Shown piece after piece: positions 46,473 to 57,107 of a stretch of DNA of 64,000 nt; the first letter of the stretch is position 1; each line of letters starts with the position of its first letter. The stretch is taken from positions 62,001 through 126,000 of the forward strand of contig CAJYAN010000009.1 of the NCBI GenBank assembly GCA_913064945.1, in the 5' to 3' direction. The position numbers and the translations under genes are program-made. Under the pieces are notes generated by a model, which made no database searches, was not told the origin of the DNA, and worked only from the letters and a program-made list of their open reading frames with translations. Origin of the DNA: an uncultured Gammaproteobacteria bacterium (GTDB taxonomy: Bacteria > Pseudomonadota > Gammaproteobacteria > UBA6429 > Thiohalophilaceae).

Positions 46473-47425
46473 CTGGCCTCACCCCATAAGGCACTAATGG
46501 CGGCAATTCCATACGCACCACACGTCCGTGCCTGCATTTGATGTGAGACATTGACACCGCCCAGGGCAAAGACGGGACAGTCTGAGGTATCGGCAAGTTG
46601 TTTAAAGTTTTCCCAGCCCAGCGGCGTGACTCCGGGGTGGGATGAGGTTGGTAAAACCGGTGACAGCAGGACAAAATCGGCCTGTAGTTTTTTTGCCTGC
46701 TGCAATTCGCGACTATCGTGTACCGAGGCAGATAGTAGTCTGGCCTGAGACACCGGCCGTTGTGTGAAATCGAACAATTGTCGGCTGGTTAAATGCAGAC
46801 CCGCCACCTCTATTTCTGGATCATTTTCCTGTGCGGCATTCAATAGCAACAAGGCGTCAAACCGCTGACAAAGCCGGAAGGCCTGCCAGGTTAATTCCTG
46901 TTGTACCTGCCTGTCGACATCTTTGAGTCGCAATTGCACCAGACGGACACCACGCGTCAATGACGCCTCCAGTTTTGCAACAAAGTCAGAAGGCGACGAA
47001 AATTTTCCGGTAATTAAACATTGATCAGGAAGTTCTAACATTTTAATGATCTGCCGATTTGCCTCAGGAAAGGCGTACTGTCTTAATTGGTGAATGTCGA
47101 CCCATTGTACCGCCTGAGACTCTCGCCCATGCGCCTCCCCCGTGAACGCATCGACCAGATAGACATCGAGCAGTACCGACTTATCCGCATAATCATGAGG
47201 TACCTTGCCGAGACGATAGAACGCAGCAACCGTAATGCCTAGCTCTTCCTGTAATTCACGCCGCAAGGCCTGGCCTGACGTTTCACCACTTTCAATTTTG
47301 CCACCGGGAAATTCCCACAGGTCTCCCTGATGCACATGTGCCGGTCGTCTGGCAATCAGGACTTGACCTTGCTGATTTCTGACCACGCCTACAACGACGT
47401 GCAAAGCTTGCATCGCCTTACTCAT
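46469..47425 (-). CDS. MutT/ThiE-like fusion protein
   Basis: A 318-residue two-domain protein. Residues 1-130 are an 8-oxo-dGTP hydrolase-type NUDIX domain with a perfect NUDIX box (G42 to I64, REQLQEELGI-type), which removes oxidised dGTP from the pool. Residues about 135-318 resemble thiamine phosphate synthase (LVQLRLKDVDRQVQQELTW, LHLTSRQLF, LSPVLPTSSHPG, PVFALGGVNVSH). Several ThiE phosphate- and substrate-binding residues look altered, so thiamine activity is doubtful. This fusion is common next to argJ-secA in gammaproteobacteria; the C-terminal role is unknown. Confidence 0.88.
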   Translation of the reverse strand: MSKAMQALHVVVGVVRNQQGQVLIARRPAHVHQGDLWEFPGGKIESGETSGQALRRELQEELGITVAAFYRLGKVPHDYADKSVLLDVYLVDAFTGEAHGRESQAVQWVDIHQLRQYAFPEANRQIIKMLELPDQCLITGKFSSPSDFVAKLEASLTRGVRLVQLRLKDVDRQVQQELTWQAFRLCQRFDALLLLNAAQENDPEIEVAGLHLTSRQLFDFTQRPVSQARLLSASVHDSRELQQAKKLQADFVLLSPVLPTSSHPGVTPLGWENFKQLADTSDCPVFALGGVNVSHQMQARTCGAYGIAAISALWGEAR

Positions 47426-47440
47426 AAGATTGCGTCGTGT

Positions 47441-48640
47441 CTAGGTTCGATACTCGGCGTTGATCCGAACGTAGTCATATGAAAAGTCACAGGTCCAGAG
47501 AGTGGCGTTTACCGTACCACGCCCCAGCTGAACTTTGATGGTGATTTCATCCTGGCTCATGACGGTCTGTCCCCGGGCCTCGGTATACTGCTTTGACCGC
47601 CCGCCCTGTTCAACAATACAGACATCATCGAGATAAATATTAATCGCTTCCAGGTCTAGCTGTGTAAGACCTGCACGGCCTACGGCTGCCAGGATACGAC
47701 CCCAGTTGGGATCGCTGGCGAAAAAGGCGGTCTTTACCAAAGGGGAATGGGCGATCGTGTAGGCCACGTCCAGGCACTCCTGTTCGGTCTGACCACCCTC
47801 TACCAAAATATTAATCAGCTTGGTCGCGCCTTCGCCATCTTTAACAATCATACGCGCCAGGTCCTCGCAGACGTGCTGAATCAAATGCTGAAACGCCACA
47901 TAGTCTGCTTCATCCGTCGAACTAATCGCTAACTCACCTTTACCGGTTGCCATTAAGACACAGGCATCGTTGGTGGACGTATCGCCATCGACGGTAATGC
48001 GATTGAAGGAATGGTTTACAGATTTATTCAGGCATTGCTGTAGGACATTGGGGTTGATAGCGGCATCCGTCGCAATATAGGCCAGCATGGTCGCCATATC
48101 GGGGCGAATCATACCGGAACCTTTTGCCATACCGGTTACCGTAATCTGTTTACCGTTAATCTCCTGTCGCCGCGACACCACTTTGGCAACCGTATCTGTC
48201 GTCATGATCGCCTGCGAGGCCTGTGACCAATGTGCCTCACTAAGTGCCTGAAAGACCTTTGGTAAGACCTTGGCAAACTTTTCGGTCGGCAGCGGTTCAC
48301 CAATTACGCCGGTAGAGAAAGGCAAAACTTCACTACGGTGGCAACCGGCGATGTCCGCCAGCCACTGGCAGCAGGCCAGGGCATCATCATGGCCCTGTTT
48401 TCCGGTACCGGCATTGGCATTGCCGGCATTAATCAGTAGATAACGCGGTGACATTTTTTTAAGATGTGTCCGCGCAACCACAACCGGGGCGGCACAAAAG
48501 GCGTTGCGGGTAAAGACCGCCGCTGTGCTCGTCTGCTCATCAAGGGCGATCAGCAGTAAATCGTCCTGCGGCTTTTTACGGATACCTGCATAAATGGTCG
48601 CCAGTTTAATTCCAGCAATCGGGAAGATTTTTTCACTCAT
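47441..48640 (-). CDS. argJ: Bifunctional ornithine acetyltransferase/N-acetylglutamate synthase
   Basis: Recycles the acetyl group in arginine synthesis and may also start the pathway. The start is ATG 48640 (399 residues, MSEKIFPIAGIKLATIYAG). The precursor self-cleaves at the Ala-Thr bond in the KGSGMIRPDMATMLAYIATDA segment, where Thr becomes the nucleophile. Upstream LLINAGNANAGTG and STGVIGEPLP are typical. It lies 14 bp after secA, and before the fusion gene. Confidence 0.93.
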   Translation of the reverse strand: MSEKIFPIAGIKLATIYAGIRKKPQDDLLLIALDEQTSTAAVFTRNAFCAAPVVVARTHLKKMSPRYLLINAGNANAGTGKQGHDDALACCQWLADIAGCHRSEVLPFSTGVIGEPLPTEKFAKVLPKVFQALSEAHWSQASQAIMTTDTVAKVVSRRQEINGKQITVTGMAKGSGMIRPDMATMLAYIATDAAINPNVLQQCLNKSVNHSFNRITVDGDTSTNDACVLMATGKGELAISSTDEADYVAFQHLIQHVCEDLARMIVKDGEGATKLINILVEGGQTEQECLDVAYTIAHSPLVKTAFFASDPNWGRILAAVGRAGLTQLDLEAINIYLDDVCIVEQGGRSKQYTEARGQTVMSQDEITIKVQLGRGTVNATLWTCDFSYDYVRINAEYRT

Positions 48641-48654
48641 CGCCAGCAATTCGA

Positions 48655-51345
48655 CTAGGCAAGTTTACCATGGCACTGCTTATATTTTTTTCCTGAACCG
48701 CAGGGGCAGGGTTCATTACGACCTACCTTACGACCTTCACGTACAAAGGTCACCGGGGCATCCTGTTCCGGCCCACTGAGCGCGCCCGCCTGTTCATGTT
48801 CAAAGCGCATATTCGTGTCCACTCTACGGCGTTGCGCCTCCATGGCCTCGATATCCGATTCACTCTGTATTTGTACCCGTGAAATTACCGTAACGACTTC
48901 CTGTTTGATCCTGTCCAGCATGTCAGAGAACAGTTCAAAAGACTCGCGCTTATACTCTTGCTTGGGATCCTTTTGTGCGTAGCCACGTAAATGAATCCCC
49001 TGACGCAGATGGTCCATGGCCGCCAGATGGTCTTTCCATTGTGAGTCGAGGATCTTGAGCATGACCTCTTTCTCAACCAGGCGCATGATTTCACTGCCAA
49101 TACCGTCTTCTTTTTGCTGATAGGCCTCGACCATGGCGGCAAGAATTTTTTCTCGCAGGGTTTCTTCATGCAAGGATTCATCTTCCGCGAGCCACTGGCG
49201 AATGGGCATGACGACACCAAACTCACCCTCCAGGGCATCTTCCAGACCGGCCACATCCCATTGCTCTTCAATACTCTGTGGCGGGATATACGTATCAATT
49301 ACACCATTGACTACGTCATCCCGTATTGCACTAATGGCGTCTGAGATATCATCTTCCGCCATAATCTCGCTGCGTTGCTCATATATCACCTTGCGCTGGT
49401 CATTGGCGACATCATCATATTCAAGTAGCTGTTTGCGAATATCAAAGTTATGGCCTTCGACCTTGCGCTGGGCATTTTCAATCGCGCGACTGACAAGACC
49501 ATGTTCAATCGCTTCACCCTCTTGCATTCCCAAACGCTTCATTAGCCCGGCAACCCGTTCCGAGGCGAAAATACGCATGAGATTATCTTCCATGGAGAGA
49601 TAAAAGCGACTTGAACCGGGGTCACCCTGACGGCCTGCACGACCACGCAACTGATTATCAATGCGGCGTGATTCATGGCGCTCGGTGCCAATGATATGCA
49701 GACCACCCGACTCCAGCACAGCCTGATGCCGCTGTGTCCAGGCCGCTTTTAATTCTGCCTTTTTCGCCTCATCGATAGTGCCAGCCGCCTCGATTTCTGA
49801 CTCCAGGTTACCCCCCAACACAATATCGGTCCCGCGACCGGCCATATTGGTCGCAATGGTAATGGCACTCGGACGACCGGCCTGGGCGACGATCTCCGCT
49901 TCACGATCATGCTGTTTGGCATTGAGGACTTCGTGTTTGAGTTTGTCTTTTTTCAGGAGGCCTGACAAATACTCCGAAACCTCGATTGAAGTTGTTCCTA
50001 CCAGCACTGGCTGCCTGCGCTGATGACAGTCCCGGATATCTTCAATAATGGCATCGAATTTTTCACGTTGACTCAGATAGATCAGGTCAGCCTTATCCTT
50101 GCGAACCATTGGTCGGTGTGTTGGTATGACGACAACCTCCAGACCGTAGATCGATTGAAACTCGAAGGCCTCGGTATCGGCCGTACCCGTCATACCGGAC
50201 AATTTGTTATAGATGCGGAAGTAATTCTGGAAGGTAATCGATGCCAGGGTCTGATTTTCATGCTGGATCGATACCCCCTCCTTGGCCTCGACGGCCTGAT
50301 GCAGGCCATCGGACCAACGGCGGCCCGGCATGGTCCGCCCAGTGAACTCGTCGACAATGACCACTTCATTGTCGGTCACGATGTAATCGACATCTTTCTG
50401 AAACAGGACATGGGCGCGTAGTGCCGAATTCACATGGTGCATCAGGCTGATATTGGTTGCGCTATAGAGACTCTCTCCCTCACCCAGCAAACCCGCCTTG
50501 GTCAGCAGGTCTTCAACATGCTGATGGCCTTCCTCGGTCAGAAATATTTGTTTGTTTTTCTCTTCAACACTGTAATCACCCGGGCCATCCTCCTCTTCCT
50601 GCTTTGTCAGGTTAGGCACCAGTGCGTTCACCTTGTAGTACAACTCCGAGCTATCCTCGGCATGGCCGGAGATGATTAAGGGTGTACGTGCCTCATCGAT
50701 GAGAATGGAGTCCACTTCATCGACCACGGCAAAATTGTGTTCGCGCTGTACTTTTTCTTCAAGACTAAACGCCATGTTGTCGCGCAGATAGTCAAAACCA
50801 AATTCATTATTAGTCCCGTAGGTAATATCGGCGGCATAAGCGGCCTGCTTATCCTCGTGTGACATCTCGGCCACAACAACCCCGACGGTCAAACCGAGAA
50901 ACTCATAGAGCCGCCCCATCCAGCCTGCATCGCGACTCGCCAGGTAGTCATTGACCGTGACCACATGTACCCCCTTACCCGAGAGCGCATTGAGGTAGGC
51001 CGGCAAGGTGGACATCAGGGTCTTGCCTTCACCAGTACGCATTTCTGCGATCTTGCCCTGGTGCAACACCATCCCGCCGATGAGCTGAACATCATAGTGA
51101 CGCATACCCATAATGCGACTACTGGCCTCACGTACGGTTGCGAAGGCCTCTGGCAATAAGTCATCCAGACTGGTGCCATTCATGACACGCGCCTTAAACT
51201 CGGCTGTCTTCGCCTGTAGTGCGTCGTCAGAAAGTTTCTTGAGATCTGCTTCAAGAGCATTGATTTGCGCCACGCTCTTGTACATGTGCTTGACCAGTCG
51301 CTCATTGCGACTGCCGAAGATTTTCTTGAGTAAATTACCAGCCAT
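48655..51345 (-). CDS. secA: Preprotein translocase ATPase SecA
   Basis: Motor of Sec-dependent export; it feeds the T2SS and envelope proteins encoded in this window. The 896 residues contain the Walker A region [11 protein letters not shown], helicase box [20 protein letters not shown], the [14 protein letters not shown] and [18 protein letters not shown] motifs, and the C-terminal SEC-C zinc knuckle [14 protein letters not shown]. Normal length. Upstream is a 624-bp gap rather than a recognisable secM. Confidence 0.97.
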   Translation of the reverse strand: MAGNLLKKIFGSRNERLVKHMYKSVAQINALEADLKKLSDDALQAKTAEFKARVMNGTSLDDLLPEAFATVREASSRIMGMRHYDVQLIGGMVLHQGKIAEMRTGEGKTLMSTLPAYLNALSGKGVHVVTVNDYLASRDAGWMGRLYEFLGLTVGVVVAEMSHEDKQAAYAADITYGTNNEFGFDYLRDNMAFSLEEKVQREHNFAVVDEVDSILIDEARTPLIISGHAEDSSELYYKVNALVPNLTKQEEEDGPGDYSVEEKNKQIFLTEEGHQHVEDLLTKAGLLGEGESLYSATNISLMHHVNSALRAHVLFQKDVDYIVTDNEVVIVDEFTGRTMPGRRWSDGLHQAVEAKEGVSIQHENQTLASITFQNYFRIYNKLSGMTGTADTEAFEFQSIYGLEVVVIPTHRPMVRKDKADLIYLSQREKFDAIIEDIRDCHQRRQPVLVGTTSIEVSEYLSGLLKKDKLKHEVLNAKQHDREAEIVAQAGRPSAITIATNMAGRGTDIVLGGNLESEIEAAGTIDEAKKAELKAAWTQRHQAVLESGGLHIIGTERHESRRIDNQLRGRAGRQGDPGSSRFYLSMEDNLMRIFASERVAGLMKRLGMQEGEAIEHGLVSRAIENAQRKVEGHNFDIRKQLLEYDDVANDQRKVIYEQRSEIMAEDDISDAISAIRDDVVNGVIDTYIPPQSIEEQWDVAGLEDALEGEFGVVMPIRQWLAEDESLHEETLREKILAAMVEAYQQKEDGIGSEIMRLVEKEVMLKILDSQWKDHLAAMDHLRQGIHLRGYAQKDPKQEYKRESFELFSDMLDRIKQEVVTVISRVQIQSESDIEAMEAQRRRVDTNMRFEHEQAGALSGPEQDAPVTFVREGRKVGRNEPCPCGSGKKYKQCHGKLA

Positions 51346-51969
51346 AGGGATGAATTCTGTAAGTGAATACTAACTTATTGTTATGTTTAAAGAATACGTA
51401 CTAGATAAAACCGCTATTCTAGCTCGCCAACAACATTTTGTCCTTATTATATACGCCGCAGGAACGATTCGACATAAAGTCGTCCTGAATCATCACCTGT
51501 ATCGGCCCGCTCAACGTAACAGGACACCTCTGTGTGCATTCGACCTCCACAAATCGCCGGGCAGCTCGCACCAGTGCATAACGGTCAATCATGAATGTTC
51601 GCACGCGGTGTATTTCATTGTGTCTTCTTGTGCTCGATTGGAGATCGACAGCTACCCAGACTGACAGACGGAGAAAAGATACCTTTCCCCTGCAGCCATC
51701 CGTCAATGAGACCATCGCGGCGGCATTTTGTTCACTCAAGCGGCAATGCTGACGACAGCATTTCATAGCCCCGCTACCCCGGTCGTCAATAGCAGGATTG
51801 ATGGAAATGGAAGTCGCGTCTCTGGCCAGCAAACAGCAATAGATTCAGGACAATGCAGCCTAAATCACGCTGTTAGCCGTCGATAATACGTGGTTATCTT
51901 CGTAGTGGAGAACTTTCTGTCAGGAGAAACTGGAGCCGGAAGCCCTTTTTTGACGCCCAGTCGCGGTGG
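51346..51969. other. 624-bp region upstream of secA
   Basis: No gene is certain here. A possible -10 element for secA (TATAAT on the minus strand, 51446-51451) has no convincing -35. Hexamer-like repeats or a strong terminator after the M23 gene are not seen. A 137-codon open frame inside is listed separately with low confidence. Confidence 0.4.
51419..51832 (-). CDS. Uncertain ORF upstream of secA
   Basis: A 137-codon frame on the secA strand ends 73 bp before the secA ATG. The translation is rich in Arg, Cys and Met, has only a weak hydrophobic patch (KVSFLRLSVWVAVDL) and no domain I recognise. Its position is that of secM in enterobacteria, but it has no clear signal peptide and no arrest motif of the SecM kind, so it may well be a chance open frame. 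Confidence 0.2.
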   Translation of the reverse strand: MLARDATSISINPAIDDRGSGAMKCCRQHCRLSEQNAAAMVSLTDGCRGKVSFLRLSVWVAVDLQSSTRRHNEIHRVRTFMIDRYALVRAARRFVEVECTQRCPVTLSGPIQVMIQDDFMSNRSCGVYNKDKMLLAS

Positions 51970-52896
51970 TTAGCGTGAAGCTTGAATAAAGCGTTTTGGA
52001 TTAATGGCATGTCCATTTTTTAAGACTTCAAAATGTACATGTGGCCCTGTTGAACGGCCTGTCGTACCCATTTTAGCAATCACTTCGCCTTTCTTTACCG
52101 TATCGCCCACTTTGACAAGAATCCGGTTACAGTGACCGTAGCGTGTTGAGTAGCCATTGCCATGATTAATCTGTACCAGATTACCGTAGCCATTTCTTGG
52201 CGCCGCGTAGGTCACGACTCCGGCCGCGACCGCGATAATGTCAGAACCGAGTCTGCCAGCGAAATCGATGCCGGAATGAAAGGCCCAACGCCCGGTAAAC
52301 GGGTCGGTACGCCGACCGAAGTAAGAGGACAACCAGCCACGGGTAACCGGGCGTCCGGCAGGTTTGACTTCTTTTTGCAGGTTATGGTTCATCATCATGC
52401 TCTCCAGCACCTGGAGCTGCTTGGTACGATCATCCAGTTGTGCAGACAATTCATTCAGCGAATGCACAAAATCAGGAACGGGCATGGCCTTGGTATCACT
52501 GGCCAGTTCCGGACCACCGACCGCGGGCGCAGAATCGAAATCAAACTCCCCCTTATCGAGTTTGGCTATTTTGGTGAGTCGCTGGCCAAGGGCATCCAGC
52601 CGAATGACGTGCGCCTGAAGTTGCCCTAGCTTAAGGGCCATCGCATTCATATTTTCACCCGCATCGCGGGTCGCTTCGACTACCTGCAGGCGTTGGGCAT
52701 CCAGCTCCGACTGAAGCGCGACAGTAATATCATCAGGGTGGGCCTTCATATAAGCCTTGCCCATATGATAACCGGCGAACAGAAAGGTGGCGGGTAGTAC
52801 GACAAAAAAACTCAGGAGCAATATCGTGATTTTCTTCTGTGACAGGGTGACGAGACCTGCGCAACCCTTTTTTCGTTTCAACAGCAAGATATTCAT
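51970..52896 (-). CDS. M23-family murein endopeptidase
   Basis: Exported LytM/M23 zinc peptidase that cuts peptidoglycan crosslinks. The start is ATG 52896 (308 residues, MNILLLKRKKGCAG) with GGGGA close by; the frame runs 67 codons further upstream across the promoter of dciA. A membrane anchor (ITILLLSFFVVLPATFLFAGY) and a coiled coil (LQSELDAQRLQVVEATRD) precede the peptidase domain: FHSGIDFAGRLGSDI has the first His and Asp zinc ligands, and GPHVHFEVLKNG the last two His. Conserved beside secA and dciA. Confidence 0.9.
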   Translation of the reverse strand: MNILLLKRKKGCAGLVTLSQKKITILLLSFFVVLPATFLFAGYHMGKAYMKAHPDDITVALQSELDAQRLQVVEATRDAGENMNAMALKLGQLQAHVIRLDALGQRLTKIAKLDKGEFDFDSAPAVGGPELASDTKAMPVPDFVHSLNELSAQLDDRTKQLQVLESMMMNHNLQKEVKPAGRPVTRGWLSSYFGRRTDPFTGRWAFHSGIDFAGRLGSDIIAVAAGVVTYAAPRNGYGNLVQINHGNGYSTRYGHCNRILVKVGDTVKKGEVIAKMGTTGRSTGPHVHFEVLKNGHAINPKRFIQASR

Positions 52897-53054
52897 AATT
52901 CCCCTTATGCCAAACCGGCACTTAATCCTATGCTTCCAACTTATTGTATCGGTTCTTAATTTGTCGACTTTAATAATTAGTCCACGTATTCTATATCGAA
53001 TCAGAGGGGATTGACCAGACAAACCCCCTTTATTCCAGGCATTGAACGACAAGT

Positions 53055-53501
53055 ATGAAACGTCCCCAAGCATTAGACAAGTTGCTGAATTCGCCAAATA
53101 ACGAACTTGAGGCGCTGGTCACACATGCCAAACAGCTACGTCGCCTGCAGGGTCTGTATCAAAAGTCTGTGTCGGGAGGGCTGGCAGAGCACTGCCAGAT
53201 TGCGAATTTCAGCAATGGCCAACTCAGCCTCAGCTGTCAATCATCTGCCTGGGCGACACGCGTCAAAATGGATAAACCCCGTTTACTGCAGGCGTTACGG
53301 ACAATCGATGCCTTTTCTCAACTAAGTGACATCCAGATTTTTACCCAGCCATCAACACAATATATTGATAATAAAGAAGTTTTAATAAAAATGTCCATGA
53401 GTGCTGAGAGCGCCCGGGGCATTGCACAAATGGCGGAGGCGATCTCTGATCCTGACTTGAAAGAGTCACTGCAACGTCTGGCAAAGCATAAAGACGACTA
53501 G
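53055..53501 (+). CDS. dciA: DciA (DUF721), DnaB loader
   Basis: A 148-residue DUF721 protein. DciA is the ancestral loader of the DnaB helicase in bacteria lacking DnaC. The KH-like N-terminal domain is seen in LARQ/LRRLQGLYQKSVSGGLAEHC...LSLSCQSSAWATRVKMDKPRLL, with the conserved W in SAWATRV. Divergent from the M23 gene and convergent with lpxC. The gap to the M23 start (158 bp) must contain both promoters. Confidence 0.88.
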   Translation: MKRPQALDKLLNSPNNELEALVTHAKQLRRLQGLYQKSVSGGLAEHCQIANFSNGQLSLSCQSSAWATRVKMDKPRLLQALRTIDAFSQLSDIQIFTQPSTQYIDNKEVLIKMSMSAESARGIAQMAEAISDPDLKESLQRLAKHKDD

Positions 53502-53519
53502 GCCCGCGGTCTGCGGGCC
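53501..53519. terminator. Hairpin between convergent dciA and lpxC
   Basis: GGCCCGC and GCGGGCC form a perfect 7-bp GC stem around a five-base loop, starting at the last base of the dciA stop codon. It is followed by CGTCTT, not by a T run. The location between two converging genes suggests that it works as a two-way terminator or stabilises both 3' ends. Confidence 0.45.
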
Positions 53520-53549
53520 CGTCTTGCTGGCAGGGACTTTACTGTGAGC

Positions 53550-54461
53550 TTAGTGCGCCGGGACAGGCTGCATAAACGAGATAGGGGCTTTTTCTTCGTC
53601 TTCAAAAGTGACCAGTTCCCAGGAGGCTTCATTGGCCAAAAGGGTTCTCAGTAAACGATTATTGAGCTCATGGCCAGACTTATAACCGGAGAACTCCCCG
53701 ATGAGACTACGGCCTAATAGATAGAGATCACCAATGGAGTCGAGGATCTTGTGTTTTACGAACTCGTCCATGTAACGCAGGCCATCTTCATTAAGAATGC
53801 GATAATCGTCCAAAACCACGGCGTTATCGAGGCTGCCACCAAGCGCCAGATTATTGGCGCGTAACGCCTCAATCTGACTCATAAAGCCAAAGGTACGCGC
53901 ACGACTAATTTCTTTGACAAAAGAGGTCGTTGAAAAGTCCACTTCAGCAGTCTGCTGGTGATTACTGAAGACAGGGTGGTCAAAATCAATGGTAAATGAC
54001 ACCTTAAAACCGTCAAATGGTTCAAAGCGTACCCACTTGTCACCATCTTCCACCGTGATGGGTTTTTTGATTCGAATAAAGCGTTTCGGCGCATTCTGCT
54101 CCTGAATGCCCGCCGATTGAATCAGGAAAACAAAGGGCCCTGCACTCCCATCCATAATGGGCACTTCGGGTGCATTCAGGTCGATATAAGCATTATCAAT
54201 GCCCAGACCGGCCAGCGCAGAAAGCAGATGTTCGACCGTGGATATCCGGACACCATCTTTAATGAGTGTGGTCGATAGCGTGGTATCACCAACATTTTCC
54301 GGTGTTGCAGGAATTTCGACGGGGACATCCAAATCCACACGCCTGAAGACGATTCCAGTATCGGCGACCGCGGGTCGCAAGGTCAGATAGACTTTTTGTC
54401 CGGTGTGTAAACCAACGCCTGTGGCGCGAATGACATTCTTAAGAGTACGTTGTTTTATCAC
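53550..54461 (-). CDS. lpxC: UDP-3-O-acyl-N-acetylglucosamine deacetylase LpxC
   Basis: Committed, zinc-dependent step of lipid A synthesis. The 303 residues show the metal-binding His in [21 protein letters not shown], the [14 protein letters not shown] motif (His, Asp ligands) and SGHELNN (catalytic His). It starts at GTG 54461 with GGGAAG upstream. LpxC closes the division cluster, as in E. coli; a 211-bp AT-rich gap lies between it and ftsZ. Confidence 0.96.
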   Translation of the reverse strand: MIKQRTLKNVIRATGVGLHTGQKVYLTLRPAVADTGIVFRRVDLDVPVEIPATPENVGDTTLSTTLIKDGVRISTVEHLLSALAGLGIDNAYIDLNAPEVPIMDGSAGPFVFLIQSAGIQEQNAPKRFIRIKKPITVEDGDKWVRFEPFDGFKVSFTIDFDHPVFSNHQQTAEVDFSTTSFVKEISRARTFGFMSQIEALRANNLALGGSLDNAVVLDDYRILNEDGLRYMDEFVKHKILDSIGDLYLLGRSLIGEFSGYKSGHELNNRLLRTLLANEASWELVTFEDEEKAPISFMQPVPAH

Positions 54462-54672
54462 CTTATTCTTCCCGAAATTGTTTTGCTATTTATTAACCAA
54501 GCAAAAAACAGGCCAGCATTATCCATAGTGGTCAAAATATGACCCTTCATTCTACGTCAATAATCAACCTCTTTACAAGGTTTTAAAATTAGCGTCTAGC
54601 GTTAGCAAAACTTTATACAATTACAGCAATTTTACAACTAATTTACTGAAAAATATGAAGTTATACACAAAA

Positions 54673-55815
54673 TCAATCCGCCTGGCGTCGTAGGAATGCC
54701 GGGATATCAAGATAATCCATCCCCGCATCGGCTGCCGTTGCCGCATTGCCACCGGCAGATTTATTCCGGATGGCGGTCGGACGCTCGTAGGCACTGTAAT
54801 CGACCTCACCATTCGTAGCACGATCTACCACCAGTTTTGGTTTCTCTCCGGTACGAATTTCCTGTCCCAGTCCGGTTGCCACCAAGGTTACACGCAATTC
54901 GCCACTCATTTCGGGGTCGATGACTGTCCCGACAACAACGGTCGCGTTTTCTGAGGCAAATTCCTTAATGGTATTACCCACCTCTTCAAATTCACCGATC
55001 GACATATCCAGGCCGGCCGTCACATTAACGAGGATGCCACGGGCCCCCGAGAGATTGACGTCTTCCAACAGTGGGCTGGCGATTGCGGCTTCGGCGGCTT
55101 CCCGTGCACGATTTTCACCCGAGGCCCGGCCAGTACCCATCATCGCCATACCCATTTCAGACATCACCGTACGAACATCGGCAAAGTCGACATTAATGAG
55201 ACCAGGACGGGTAATCAACTCCGCTATTCCCTGTACCGCACCCAGCAGCACATCGTTAGCAGCCTTGAAGGCATCCAGCAGACTGATATTTTTTCCGAGA
55301 ACACTCAACAACTTTTCGTTTGGAATCGTAATCAGGGAATCGACGAAACCTTTGAGCTCTTCGGTACCGTTCAATGCGATATCCATACGCTTTTTGCCTT
55401 CAAAAGGAAACGGCTTAGTCACTACCGCTACCGTCAGAATACCCATTTCGCGCGCTACCTGGGCGACGATTGGTGCACCACCAGTACCGGTACCACCTCC
55501 CATGCCTGCTGTAATAAAGACCATATCCGCACCGGCCAGCACTTCCTGGATCCGCTCACGATCCTCGATCGCCGCCTGACGACCAACTTCCGGATTGGCT
55601 CCTGCGCCAAGCCCCTTAGTGATGTTGCCACCCAACTGTAATAATGTCTTGGCCGAACTATTCTTCATGGCCTGGGCATCCGTGTTGGCACAAATAAAAT
55701 CGACACCTTCTATGTTCTGCTGCACCATATGTTCAACGGCATTACCACCACCGCCACCTATACCAACGACTTTGATAACCGCCGTTTGTGAGTAGTTATC
55801 CATCAGTTCAAACAT
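54673..55815 (-). CDS. ftsZ: Cell division GTPase FtsZ
   Basis: Tubulin homologue that forms the Z ring. 380 residues: [18 protein letters not shown] at the N terminus, the tubulin signature [12 protein letters not shown] near residue 105, and a C-terminal conserved peptide [11 protein letters not shown] that binds FtsA, ZipA and ZapD. GGAGG eight bases before the first ATG supports [10 protein letters not shown] over the internal Met5. The disordered linker is short. Separated from ftsA by 52 bp. Confidence 0.97.
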   Translation of the reverse strand: MFELMDNYSQTAVIKVVGIGGGGGNAVEHMVQQNIEGVDFICANTDAQAMKNSSAKTLLQLGGNITKGLGAGANPEVGRQAAIEDRERIQEVLAGADMVFITAGMGGGTGTGGAPIVAQVAREMGILTVAVVTKPFPFEGKKRMDIALNGTEELKGFVDSLITIPNEKLLSVLGKNISLLDAFKAANDVLLGAVQGIAELITRPGLINVDFADVRTVMSEMGMAMMGTGRASGENRAREAAEAAIASPLLEDVNLSGARGILVNVTAGLDMSIGEFEEVGNTIKEFASENATVVVGTVIDPEMSGELRVTLVATGLGQEIRTGEKPKLVVDRATNGEVDYSAYERPTAIRNKSAGGNAATAADAGMDYLDIPAFLRRQAD

Positions 55816-55867
55816 TTTGCTACCCTCCTCAGTGACTCCACTGCATTGTAATATTTTAAATAAAAAA

Positions 55868-57103
55868 TTAGAAATTACCCTGAAACCAGCTCTTCATTCG
55901 TTTCCAAACACTCGTCAACCCACTACCCATGCGCGCCTCACTTTCACGTAGACCGCGATTTTGATGACCAAACAACAACAAACCCACACCTGTTGAATAG
56001 ATTGGATTCCGCACTACATCGACCAAGCCCGTTACATACTGTGGACAACCCATACGTACCGGCATATGAAATATTTCTTCTGCCAACTCCGTCACCCCTT
56101 CCATCTTTGAACTACCTCCGGTGAGCACGACACCCGCCGCGCACAGGTCTTCAAACCCGCTACGGCGCAACTCTGCCTGTATCAGGGTAAACAATTCTTC
56201 ATACCGGGGCTCGACAACTTCCGCCAATGTTTGTCGTGCCAAACGACGCATGGGGCGCTCGCCAACACTGGGCACTTCGATGGTTTCATCTGGATTAGCC
56301 AGTTGCGTCAAGGCGCAGGCATATTTAATTTTAATTTCTTCGGCATACTGTGTTGGGGTACGCAAAGCCACAGCAATGTCATTGGTAACTTGATCACCTG
56401 CAATCGGAATGACGGCAGTATGGCGAATGGCACCATCACTAAAAATTGCGATATCCGTTGTACCTCCGCCAATATCAACAAGACAAACACCAAGTTCTTT
56501 TTCATCTTCTGTCAGGACTGCATAACTCGATGCCAGTTGTTCGAGAATGACATCATCCACTTCAAGACCACAGCGTCGGACACACTTAATAATGTTTTGT
56601 GCCGCACTAACGGCACCTGTCACCATGTGTACTTTGGCCTCAAGTCGAACACCTGACATACCAATAGGTTCCTTGATGCATTCCTGCTCATCAATTATAA
56701 ATTCCTGCGGAAGAATATGCAGGATACGTTGATCTGCTGGAATCGCGACCGCACGTGCGGCATCAATAACACGGTCAACATCTGCAGGGGTTACTTCCTT
56801 ATCACGAATTGCCACAATACCGTGAGAATTGAGACTGCGGATATGGCTGCCGGCGATCCCGGTATACACAGAATGAATCTGACAACCCGCCATTAATTCT
56901 GCTTCTTCTACGGCACGTTGAATAGATTGCACGGTCGATTCAATATTGACGACCACGCCTTTTTTTAAACCACGCGAGGGGTGAGAGCCAATACCAATAA
57001 TATCGACTTCGTTATCGCAGGAAATTTCACCCACAATCGCAATCACTTTGGATGTGCCAATATCCAGCCCCACGATTAAATTTTTTTCAGTCTTTTTCGT
57101 CAT
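55868..57103 (-). CDS. ftsA: Cell division protein FtsA
   Basis: Actin-like protein that anchors FtsZ to the membrane. Start ATG 57103 (411 residues, [20 protein letters not shown]) lies just after the ftsQ stop with CAGGA before it; an ATG eight codons upstream overlaps ftsQ. Phosphate-binding loops are [11 protein letters not shown] and [26 protein letters not shown] follows. The amphipathic membrane-targeting helix is at the very end ([14 protein letters not shown]). Confidence 0.95.
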   Translation of the reverse strand: MTKKTEKNLIVGLDIGTSKVIAIVGEISCDNEVDIIGIGSHPSRGLKKGVVVNIESTVQSIQRAVEEAELMAGCQIHSVYTGIAGSHIRSLNSHGIVAIRDKEVTPADVDRVIDAARAVAIPADQRILHILPQEFIIDEQECIKEPIGMSGVRLEAKVHMVTGAVSAAQNIIKCVRRCGLEVDDVILEQLASSYAVLTEDEKELGVCLVDIGGGTTDIAIFSDGAIRHTAVIPIAGDQVTNDIAVALRTPTQYAEEIKIKYACALTQLANPDETIEVPSVGERPMRRLARQTLAEVVEPRYEELFTLIQAELRRSGFEDLCAAGVVLTGGSSKMEGVTELAEEIFHMPVRMGCPQYVTGLVDVVRNPIYSTGVGLLLFGHQNRGLRESEARMGSGLTSVWKRMKSWFQGNF

Positions 57104-57107
57104 ATCG

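Noticed and set aside
51383-51664. 93-codon plus-strand frame upstream of secA
   Set aside because: No family resemblance and no ribosome-binding site; it overlaps the opposite-strand ORF, which is itself doubtful.
54920-55579. 219-codon open frame antisense to ftsZ
   Set aside because: It is Ser/Arg/Pro-rich, has no domain, and arises from the codon pattern of ftsZ on the other strand.
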